Below are positions 57,686 to 64,000 of a DNA stretch of 64,000 bases, in pieces (position 1 is the first letter of the stretch; each line of letters starts with the position of its first letter). The stretch spans positions 868,001-932,000 of the forward strand of contig CAVPGR010000002.1 in assembly GCA_963704035.1 (NCBI GenBank), given 5' to 3'. This stretch comes from JAOSJL01 sp963704035 (GTDB lineage Bacteria > Actinomycetota > Acidimicrobiia > IMCC26256 > JAOSJL01). The notes under the pieces were generated by a model. The model made no database searches, was not told the DNA's origin, and worked only from the letters and a program-made list of their open reading frames with translations. The translations under genes and the position numbers were made by a program.

Positions 57686-58288
57686 TCAGCGGCCGGAAGC
57701 CCGGCTGAGGTGAGGACTACCCGCAATGCAGTAGCGCCAGGGGTTCTCGGTGGCCGTCGTGATGCCGATACGCGGACCTGTGGCGGGCTCGGTGGGTGGT
57801 GGCACACCGTCGTCGAGGAGCCGGACCGGCGGTCGTCGCAGGTCGGTGCCGTCGAGCTCCCCGGTGATTCCCAGGGCCTGTGTCAGCCGGGCGGGCCCTG
57901 CGCACAGGTCCCGTTCACGGGGCTTCTCACCCCGCCGGATACGGATCGCGTCGATCCCGGTCAGCGGAGTCGCCGCCCGCAGGAGAACGGCATGCCCGGT
58001 GCCGCGCGCGTCGCACACGACGTTGGCGCACCAGTGCATCCCGTACGTGAAATAGACGTAGAGGCGGCCGGGTGGCCCGAACATCGAGGCGTTCCGTGGG
58101 GTCTCCCCCCGGTACGCGTGGCTGGCCGGGTCGTGGGAGCCGCGGTAGGCCTCGACCTCCACGATGCGCACCCGGACCTCTATGCCACCGATGGTGGACT
58201 CGAGAATCTTGTTGAGCAGTTCGGGCGCGACTTCCAGTGAGTCACGGTCGTAGAAGGAGACAGCGAGAGGTCGTCCGCGTCGGGTCAC
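57686..58288 (-). CDS. mpg: DNA-3-methyladenine glycosylase
   Basis: An AAG-type base-excision enzyme of about 200 residues that removes 3-methyladenine and related alkylated bases. The family blocks are present: VRIVEVEAYRGSHDPASHAY (Glu active site region), GRLYVYFTYGMHWCANVVCD (Tyr/His base-flipping residues), AVLLRAATPLTGIDAIRIRR and LCAGPARLTQALGITGELDG. The GTG at 58288 overlaps the argH stop by 4 bp, so it is coupled to argH. In the raw frame the two appear fused, because of the argH frameshift. In M. tuberculosis the homologue (Rv1688) precedes tyrS. Confidence 0.92.
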   Translation of the reverse strand: MTRRGRPLAVSFYDRDSLEVAPELLNKILESTIGGIEVRVRIVEVEAYRGSHDPASHAYRGETPRNASMFGPPGRLYVYFTYGMHWCANVVCDARGTGHAVLLRAATPLTGIDAIRIRRGEKPRERDLCAGPARLTQALGITGELDGTDLRRPPVRLLDDGVPPPTEPATGPRIGITTATENPWRYCIAGSPHLSRASGR

Positions 58289-59680
58289 TCCCCCAGCCAG
58301 GCCCGCTGCTCGTCGAGACGTGCCGTCGCGTCGACCTGTTGCTTTCTCGACGGGACCCGGGCCCGTCCCTCCGGGGGTCGTGCGACGCCGGACTCCGGCG
58401 CCCGGGGCGAAGGACTCCGCCGTGCCGGATAGTCGCTCATCGGCACCTGCGAGCTCGGAGAGCGCCACACCCTCCTCGAGCGACCGACGTACCAGGTTTC
58501 CGACAACGGCGTGCGCATCACGAAAGGGCACCCCCCGACCGACGAGATACTCGGCGAGATCGGTGGCCACCGCCATCTCGTCATCGGCCGCTGCTGCCAT
58601 ACGTGCGGTGTCGAACGTGGCCGTGTCGAGGAGTCCTGTGAGCGCCTTGAGCGCGAGACGACAGCTGTCGAGCGAATCGAAGAGCGGTTCCTTGTCGTCC
58701 TGGAGGTCGCGGTTGTAGGCGAGAGGGAGACCCTTGAGCGTGGCGAGGAGTCCGGTGAGGTTCCCGATCAGGCGCCCGGTGCGGCCGCGCGTGAGCTCGG
58801 CCGTGTCGGGGTTCTTCTTCTGCGGGAGCATCGACGATCCGGTGGCGTGCTCATCGGCGAGATGGAGGAACCCGAACTCCTCGCTCGACCACAACACGAT
58901 CTCCTCTCCGAGGCGGGACAGATGGACCTGCGTGAGAGCGAGAACGAAGAGGGCCTCGGCTACGAAGTCGCGGTCCGACACGGCGTCGAGCGAGTTGTCG
59001 AATGTCGACGAGAAGCCCAGCGCCTCGGCGCTGATCACCGGGTCGATCGGGAGACTCGAGCCCGCGAGAGCACCGGCACCGAGCGGTGAGACGTCGGCCC
59101 GCGTGAGGGCGTCGTGCCAGCGGTCGACGTCGCGCGCCAGTGCCCAGAAGTGAGCGAGCAGGTGGTGGGCGAGCAGCACAGGCTGGGCGCGCTGGAGATG
59201 CGTATACCCGGGCAATGCAGCGTCACCCGCCTCTTCTGCACGACGCACCAGCACTTCCTGGAGCGCGTGTACCGCCTCGGCGACACGCCGCCCTTCGCGA
59301 CGCAGATACAGGCGGAGGTCGAGCGCCACCTGGTCGTTGCGGCTGCGGCCCGTGTGCAGCTTGGCGCCCGCCGGGCCGGCGATCTCGGTGACACGTCGCT
59401 CGACAGCCGTGTGGATGTCCTCATCGGTGGGAGCGAACACGAAGACCTCCGCGGCCAGCTCGCGCGCCACCTCACGGAGAGCCGATTCGATGCTCTCGCG
59501 CTCCTCGGAATCCAGGAGTCCCACCTCACCGAGCATCTGCACGTGCGCGAGAGATCCCTGCACGTCATCGGCCGCGAGACGGATGTCGAACGGCAGACTC
59601 GCCGTGAACTCCCACAACTCCTCGGCGGGTTCGTCCCCGAGACGTCCCTGCCAGAGTGGACCCGTGCCCTCGGGGTTCAT
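58285..59680 (-). CDS. argH: Argininosuccinate lyase, with an apparent one-base insertion near its end
   Basis: ArgH cleaves argininosuccinate to arginine and fumarate. The sequence has all family blocks: LHTGRSRNDQVALDLRLYLR, GYTHLQRAQPVLLAHHLLAH, and the signature GSSMLPQKKNPDTAELTRGR (catalytic Ser loop), ending VRRRTTPGGTGPGPVEK. Near 58343 the frame breaks. Removing one A from the AAA run continues it as QQVDATARLDEQRAWLGE with a stop at 58285, giving a normal length of about 464 residues. Without the correction it reads into mpg as a false fusion. The start at 59680 overlaps the argG stop by one base. It forms an operon with argG, argR, argF, argD and argB. Confidence 0.9.
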
Positions 59681-60975
59681 CAGCCCTTCTCCGGTTCAGT
59701 CTTCGAGCCGGCCTTCTCGGAGCCGGGGCCCTGGCGCTCGGACCAGGTCGTCAGGGACAGACCCCACAGGCGAACGAAACCCTCTGCGTCCTGGTGGCGG
59801 AAGGAGTCGTGCGCGTCGTAGGTGGCGAGGCCGTCATCGTAGAGGCTGTGGTCCGACCGGCGGCCCGTGACGTAACACCGCCCGGGTTCGAGGGCCAGAC
59901 GCACATCACCCGTGACATACCGCTGCGACGAATCGACGAACGCGTCGAGTGCCTCACGCAATGGAGAGAACCAGTGGCCGTCGTACACGAGGTCGGCCCA
60001 GCGAGGCTCGAGACGTGCCTTTTCCCGCGCCAGATCACGTTCCACCGTGATCGACTCCAGGTCGGAGTGCGCCAGCATGAGCGCGAGCGCTCCCGGGCAC
60101 TCGTACGTCTCGCGGCTCTTGATCCCGACCCGGCGGTTCTCCACCATGTCGAGTCGACCCCAGCCGTACGAGCCGACGATACGGTCGAGTGCAGGCATGA
60201 TCTCGTGGAGTCCCATCGCCACTCCGTCGAGGCTCACCGGGACGCCCTGCTCGAAGCCGATCACGATCTCGGTCGGGTCGGTCGGAGCGTCGGCCACATC
60301 GGCGACGAGCTCGAAGATGCCGTCAGGGGGAGCCGCCCAGGGATCTTCGAGGGCACCGCACTCGATAGCGCGTCCCACCAGGTTGGCGTCGATGGAATAG
60401 GGCTTCTCCCGACTGGCCGTGATCGGGATGTCGTGGGCCTCCGCGTAATCGATGGAGTCGTCGCGGGTGAACCCCCAGACCCGCACCGGGGCGACCACCT
60501 GGAGGTCGGGCGCGAGCGTCCGGAGAGCGGTTTCGAAGCGGACCTGGTCGTTTCCCTTTCCGGTGCAGCCGTGCCCAAGTGCGTCAGCACCGAACTCGCG
60601 TGCCGCCAGTACGAGGTGACGTGCGATGACGGGGCGTGACAGTGCAGAGAGCAGCGGATATTGGCCCTCGTAGCGCGCGTTCGCCTTGATGGCGGGAGCG
60701 ATGAACTCCGCGGCGTATTCGGCGCGCGCGTCGATGACCACGGCCTCGACGGCGCCCGCCGCCCGTGCTCTCTCACGCACGCCTTCGAGGTCGGCAATGC
60801 CCTGGCCGACGTCGACGGCCACCGCCACGACCTCAGCTCGCCACTCCTCGATCATCCAACGGACGGCCACGGACGTGTCGAGTCCACCCGAGTAGGCGAG
60901 AACCACACGTTTCACATCGGGGCCCACATCGGGGCCCACATCGGGCTTGACGCCCGGCTTGCCGGCAACGCTCAC
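59680..60975 (-). CDS. argG: Argininosuccinate synthase
   Basis: ArgG joins citrulline and aspartate with ATP to form argininosuccinate. The 431-residue protein has the P-loop type motif VVLAYSGGLDTSVAVRWM (residues ~18-35), GHGCTGKGNDQVRFE, and the substrate-binding segments SREKPYSIDANLVGRAIECG, GRLDMVENRRVGIKSRETYE. The start is a GTG at 60975, with AAGGAG 6-11 bases upstream. Its first residues (GVKPDVGPDVGPDVK) come from a 12-bp tandem repeat at about 60913-60950, which adds a small variable N-terminal tail. A longer frame includes the 15-bp repeat region and is unlikely. Confidence 0.95.
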   Translation of the reverse strand: MSVAGKPGVKPDVGPDVGPDVKRVVLAYSGGLDTSVAVRWMIEEWRAEVVAVAVDVGQGIADLEGVRERARAAGAVEAVVIDARAEYAAEFIAPAIKANARYEGQYPLLSALSRPVIARHLVLAAREFGADALGHGCTGKGNDQVRFETALRTLAPDLQVVAPVRVWGFTRDDSIDYAEAHDIPITASREKPYSIDANLVGRAIECGALEDPWAAPPDGIFELVADVADAPTDPTEIVIGFEQGVPVSLDGVAMGLHEIMPALDRIVGSYGWGRLDMVENRRVGIKSRETYECPGALALMLAHSDLESITVERDLAREKARLEPRWADLVYDGHWFSPLREALDAFVDSSQRYVTGDVRLALEPGRCYVTGRRSDHSLYDDGLATYDAHDSFRHQDAEGFVRLWGLSLTTWSERQGPGSEKAGSKTEPEKG

Positions 60976-60989
60976 TGCTGCTCCTTTTC

Positions 60990-61049
60990 GATCATCGGAG
61001 ACTCGATCATCGGAGGCTCGATCATCAGAGACTCGGTCATCAGAGGCCC
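60990..61049. repeat. 15-bp tandem repeat between argR and argG, four copies
   Basis: The unit gatcatcggagactc repeats at 60990-61004, 61005-61019, 61020-61034 and 61035-61049 with a few substitutions (the last copy ends ggccc). It covers the argR stop (tca at 61040-61042) and reaches within 14 bp of the argG GTG. In the longer argG frame it would encode repeated SDDR peptides, but the GTG at 60975 lies after it. Its copy number could change argR-argG spacing. No regulator is evident. Confidence 0.9.
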
Positions 61050-61510
61050 GCGAGGGACTCGAACATCGACGCCACGTCGGCACCGGTGGCGGATTCAGGA
61101 CAGATCACCAGAATCGTGTCGTCGCCCGCGACGGTGCCGAGGACGTCGGGCACGACCGAGCGGTCCAGAGCCGACGCCACGACGTGCGCCTGGCCCGGGC
61201 CGGTTCGCAGGATGACCAGGTGATGGCTGTAGGCGACCTCGACGACGAACTCCCCCATCGCCCGGCGAAGCTGCTCGTCGGGTGCCGACTGCTCCTTGCC
61301 GTACTCAGGAACCGCATAGGCCATCGCGCCGCCGGGGATCCGAACCTTGACGGCGCCGAGATCCTCGAGATCACGACTGACGGTCGCCTGCGTCGCCTCG
61401 ACGCCGTCGACCGCCAGCAGCTCGACGAGCTGGTGCTGGGAGGAGATGGGCTGTTCCTCCAGCAGCCGGGCGATTCGGTGCTGTCGTTGCGGTTTGCCGA
61501 GTGTGGTCAC
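61040..61510 (-). CDS. argR: Arginine repressor
   Basis: ArgR is the hexameric arginine-dependent repressor of arginine genes. The 156-residue protein has an N-terminal winged helix (IARLLEEQPISSQHQLVELL, VEATQATVSRDLEDLGAVKV) and the C-terminal oligomer domain with GTVAGDDTILVICPESATGA, where the GDDT-type motif binds arginine. The GTG at 61510 overlaps the argF stop (GTGA). It lies in the middle of the arginine operon, as in M. tuberculosis, and is expected to regulate it, though I did not find a clear ARG box pair upstream of argD inside the window. Confidence 0.94.
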   Translation of the reverse strand: MTTLGKPQRQHRIARLLEEQPISSQHQLVELLAVDGVEATQATVSRDLEDLGAVKVRIPGGAMAYAVPEYGKEQSAPDEQLRRAMGEFVVEVAYSHHLVILRTGPGQAHVVASALDRSVVPDVLGTVAGDDTILVICPESATGADVASMFESLAGL

Positions 61511-62451
61511 GGGACCTCCCCGGTGGTCGGGACATTGCTGGTCACGGTGCTCTCGAGCAGGAGAGCCAGAAGAGCGCGAAGCGAGTGCATCCGGTTGGCG
61601 GCCTGCTCCCATACGAGTGAGCGCTCACCGTCGATGACCGAAGCGCTCACCTCCTCACCTCGATGGGCAGGCAGGCAGTGCAGGAACACCGCGTCGTCGG
61701 ATGCCAGGGCCAACAGCGCATCATCGACGGTGAAGCCCTCGAAGGCCTGGCGCCGCTGAGCCGACTCGTCCTCTTGACCCATCGACGTCCAGACATCGGT
61801 ATAGAGAGCGTCGGTACCGCGTACCGCTTCGTGCAGGTCGGTTGTGACCTCGATCGCTCCCCCCAGGTTTCGGGCGCGCTCCGCGACGTCTTCATCGAGT
61901 TCGTAACCCGGTGGCGACGCCACGGTGAACTCGAGACCACACAGGGCAGCCGCAAACGCGAGGGAAGCCGCGACGTTGTTTCCGTCGCCCACGAAGGTGA
62001 GGTGTCGTCCCTCGAGAGCTCCGAAGTGTTCTCGGAGCGTGAGCATGTCCGCCAACGCCTGGGTGGGATGCGCCCGATCGGAGAGCAGATTGACCACCGG
62101 ACGATCGACAGCGTCGGCCATGACCTGGAGAACGTCGTGGTCGAACACGCGTGCAGCGAGGAGGGAGCAGTACGACGCAAAGGTGCGGGCCACGTCGGCG
62201 GGACTCTCGCGTACGCCGAGCCCGACTTCGTCACCTCGGACGTACATGGGGTGGCCACCCAGACCCACCACGGCCAGCTCGAACGCGATGCGTGTCCGAG
62301 CCGACGGCTTTTCGAAGAGCCCCACCGCCCCGCTGCCTTCGAGAAGACTCGGGACCGAAGCCGGCTCGCGTTTCCACTCGATCGCATGGTCGAGAATCGT
62401 GCCGACGTCGTGGGGTGTGAGGTCGTCCACCTCGAGACAGCAGCGGCTCAT
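61507..62451 (-). CDS. argF: Ornithine carbamoyltransferase
   Basis: ArgF makes citrulline from ornithine and carbamoyl phosphate. The 314-residue protein has the carbamoyl-phosphate-binding motif as EKPSARTRIAFELA (the usual S-T-R-T-R appears as S-A-R-T-R, residues ~50-54), DRAHPTQALADMLT (HPxQ), and the ornithine-side Cys loop FLHCLPAHRGEEVS. The start at 62451 overlaps the argD stop (ATGA). The longer frame up to 62703 is inside argD. The family's full length is met. Confidence 0.95.
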   Translation of the reverse strand: MSRCCLEVDDLTPHDVGTILDHAIEWKREPASVPSLLEGSGAVGLFEKPSARTRIAFELAVVGLGGHPMYVRGDEVGLGVRESPADVARTFASYCSLLAARVFDHDVLQVMADAVDRPVVNLLSDRAHPTQALADMLTLREHFGALEGRHLTFVGDGNNVAASLAFAAALCGLEFTVASPPGYELDEDVAERARNLGGAIEVTTDLHEAVRGTDALYTDVWTSMGQEDESAQRRQAFEGFTVDDALLALASDDAVFLHCLPAHRGEEVSASVIDGERSLVWEQAANRMHSLRALLALLLESTVTSNVPTTGEVP

Positions 62452-63683
62452 GATTTCACCTCGGGGGAGGAGGTGGCGGCGGCATCCAACGCCGCTGCGA
62501 AGATCTCCAGGGCCTCGTCGATCTCGTCGTCGGAGACGAGAAGAGAAGGCGTGAAGCGCACCGCGCTCGGTGTCAGGGCGTTCACGACGAGCCCGGACTC
62601 CAGGCAGATCCGAACAACACGAGGGGCGTCGAGCCCGGGGCGGAGCTCGGCGGCGAGCAGAAGCCCGAGACCTCGGACGCCATCCACGGCCGCAAGATCG
62701 CACAGGCCGCGGGTCAGACGCTCACCGGCGGATGCCGCGCGACCCGGAGCGTCCTCGTCTTCGAGGACGGTCAGGACCTCGAGTGCGGCACGCGCCGCCA
62801 GCGGTTGGCCGCCGAACGTCGTAGCGTGGTCGCCGGGACCGAAGCCGTCGGCGACGTCGCCTTGTGCCCAGCAGGCACCGATGGGTACGCCGTTTCCCAG
62901 AGCCTTTGCCAGCGTCACGATGTCGGGAACCACGGATTCGTGCTCGAAGGCGAACCACCGCCCGGTACGCCCGAGCCCGGTCTGGACCTCGTCGATGATC
63001 AGCAGAGCGCCACGATCGTCGCAGAGCTCACGCACGGCGGTGAGGTAGCCCGATGGCGCCACGTTCATTCCACCCTCTGCCTGGACCACCTCCAGCATCA
63101 CGGCACACACGCGGTCGTCGACAGCCCCGGCGAGGGCGTGCGGGTCGCCGAAGGGAACGTGTCGAAACCCACTGGGTAGGGGTTCGAAGATCTCCTGCTT
63201 CTCGGGCTGGCCTGTGGCCGCCAACGTCGTGAGCGTGCGCCCGTGGAACGACCGCATGGCCGACACGATCTCGTAGCGACCCGGCCCTCCCGCCCGCTGG
63301 CCGATGCGGCGGGCGAGCTTGATCGCCGCCTCGTTGGCCTCGGCCCCGGAGTTGGCGAAGAAGCAGCGCCCGTGTTGTCCCGTGGCGCCGGCAAGGAGCG
63401 CGTCGAGACGCTGCGCCAAACGTGGCTGCACGTCGTTGTGAAACAGGTTGGAGACGTGGAGGAGTTGTCGTGCCTGTTCGGCGAGAGCTTCGGCGACCGC
63501 GGGGTGAGCATGGCCCAGAGAGGTCACAGCCAGGCCGCACAGGAAGTCGAGGTATTCACGACCTTCTGCATCGTAGAGACGCGAACCGGAACCCCGCATG
63601 AACACGACGGGGGCGCGAGCGTAGGTCGTCATGACGTGACGTTCGTCGAGATCAATGATGTCGGCGGTTTCGAGCGCGTTCAC
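62448..63683 (-). CDS. argD: Acetylornithine aminotransferase
   Basis: ArgD is a class III PLP transaminase converting N-acetylglutamate semialdehyde to N-acetylornithine. The 411-residue protein has the cofactor-binding stretch CFFANSGAEANEAAIKLARR, LLIIDEVQTGLGRTGRWFAF (Asp-Glu pair) and the PLP lysine in DIVTLAKALGNGVPIGACWA (about residue 255). The start is a GTG at 63683, 10 bp after the argB stop. The N-terminus (ADIIDLDERHVMTTYARAPV) is typical. It is first in overlapping order argD-argF-argR. Confidence 0.95.
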   Translation of the reverse strand: MNALETADIIDLDERHVMTTYARAPVVFMRGSGSRLYDAEGREYLDFLCGLAVTSLGHAHPAVAEALAEQARQLLHVSNLFHNDVQPRLAQRLDALLAGATGQHGRCFFANSGAEANEAAIKLARRIGQRAGGPGRYEIVSAMRSFHGRTLTTLAATGQPEKQEIFEPLPSGFRHVPFGDPHALAGAVDDRVCAVMLEVVQAEGGMNVAPSGYLTAVRELCDDRGALLIIDEVQTGLGRTGRWFAFEHESVVPDIVTLAKALGNGVPIGACWAQGDVADGFGPGDHATTFGGQPLAARAALEVLTVLEDEDAPGRAASAGERLTRGLCDLAAVDGVRGLGLLLAAELRPGLDAPRVVRICLESGLVVNALTPSAVRFTPSLLVSDDEIDEALEIFAAALDAAATSSPEVKS

Positions 63684-63693
63684 GGCGTCACCA

Positions 63694-64000
63694 TCACGGT
63701 GTCACCATCGTGCCGATGCCTTCGCGGGTGAAGAACTCGAGCAGGAGAGCGTGCGGGATCCGTCCGTCGAGAATGTGGGCACGTGCCACTCCGTTGCGCA
63801 CAGCGGACAGACACGACGCCACCTTCGGAATCATCCCCTCCCCCAGGGCGCCGCTGTCGCGCAGAGCCACGAGGCCGGCGGCGTCGATCGCGGAGACGAG
63901 CGATCCGGGATCGTCGACGTCGCTGTAGAGGCCGTGGATGTCGGTGAGATAGACGAGCTTCTCGGCACTCAGAGCCTCAGCGACGGCACCCGCGACGGCG
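63694..64000 (-). CDS. argB: Acetylglutamate kinase, C-terminal part (cut by window edge)
   Basis: ArgB phosphorylates N-acetylglutamate, the second step of arginine synthesis. Only the last ~101 residues are inside: AEALSAEKLVYLTDIHGLYS, DPGSLVSAIDAAGLVAL, GEGMIPKVASCLSAVRNGVA, RAHILDGRIPHALLLEFFTR and EGIGTMVTP. These are the amino-acid-kinase C-terminal blocks, including the arginine-feedback segment G-x-G-M-I-P-K. It ends in TGA at 63694, and the start lies beyond the window. The operon order argB-argD-argF-argR-argG-argH equals the M. tuberculosis order. Confidence 0.93.
   Translation of the reverse strand, partial: AVAGAVAEALSAEKLVYLTDIHGLYSDVDDPGSLVSAIDAAGLVALRDSGALGEGMIPKVASCLSAVRNGVARAHILDGRIPHALLLEFFTREGIGTMVTP

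Noticed and set aside
57686..59680. A fused ArgH-Mpg protein
   Set aside because: Removing one A at 58343-58345 restores the normal ArgH end and a separate mpg start at a GTGA overlap, so a one-base error is simpler than a fusion.

Overview
The window is GC-rich bacterial chromosome and most likely comes from the Actinomycetota; I lean towards the class Acidimicrobiia. Four observations support this. The 23S gene carries an extra segment of roughly 80 nt at about 43990-44070, where this phylum has its long helix-54 insertion. The gene order matches the Mycobacterium tuberculosis block argB-D-F-R-G-H, mpg, tyrS, HAD phosphatase, tlyA, nadK, recN, steA, steB/mctB, pyrG, NUDIX, xerD, scpA, scpB (order recalled from H37Rv, not searched). 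The actinobacterial pair SteA/SteB is present. A two-subunit KorAB oxidoreductase replaces a classical 2-oxoglutarate dehydrogenase-type gene at this locus. The class-level placement rests only on my impression of the 16S sequence.

Layout. 1-2082: scpB (cut by the window edge), scpA and the divergent trpS. 2120-13111: an accessory block holding a short membrane protein, a 58-bp tandem repeat, an IS481-type transposase remnant, a cyclase-domain/STAND-ATPase protein, a large secreted GDSL/PKD hydrolase and a LuxR-type ATPase regulator. 13299-15405: a scar region with a zeta-like toxin-antitoxin pair, a frameshifted gene, an IS630 fragment, and a 125-bp displaced copy of part of the PKD gene. 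15406-30343: a long minus-strand housekeeping run (HD protein, TraR/DksA-like, xerD, NUDIX, pyrG, cell-envelope genes, steB, steA, recN, nadK, tlyA, a lysine-rich phasin-like protein), interrupted by one plus-strand membrane protein gene. 30484-40786: mixed metabolic genes (rhomboid, HAD, DUF1015, an AttH/CrtC-like lipoprotein, korB-korA, DUF2090 aldolase, SSB-like, TPR, LysE). 40799-47997: the rRNA operon on the minus strand, with promoter, 16S and 23S processing stems and no spacer tRNA. 48034-57661: tyrS, a class A PBP with PASTA domains, an FG-GAP repeat protein, a TetR/MMPL pair with an operator, and an ABC-transporter relic. 57686-64000: mpg and the arginine genes argH-G-R-F-D-B.

The main discovery is in the 23S gene. 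It is interrupted by two group I introns, 755 and 704 bp, each encoding a single-motif LAGLIDADG homing endonuclease. By matching flanking exons to the E. coli sequence, they lie after U2604 and after U1931. Both have the expected exon-terminal U, intron-terminal G, a conserved S-like segment, a P7 pairing and a GNRA-capped hairpin. Over 112 aligned nt the two cores and HEG starts match at 97 positions, although they occupy different sites, which indicates spread of one intron lineage within a single rRNA gene. Removing both leaves a mature 23S of about 3.07 kb.

A quality warning: at least eight otherwise well-conserved genes (scpA, the antitoxin, the 14.4-kb gene, the 19.6-kb membrane protein, tlyA, DUF1015, the PBP, argH) carry single-base frame breaks, often in G runs or GC repeats. 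Several are essential or nearly so, so I read most of these as sequence errors rather than dead genes.
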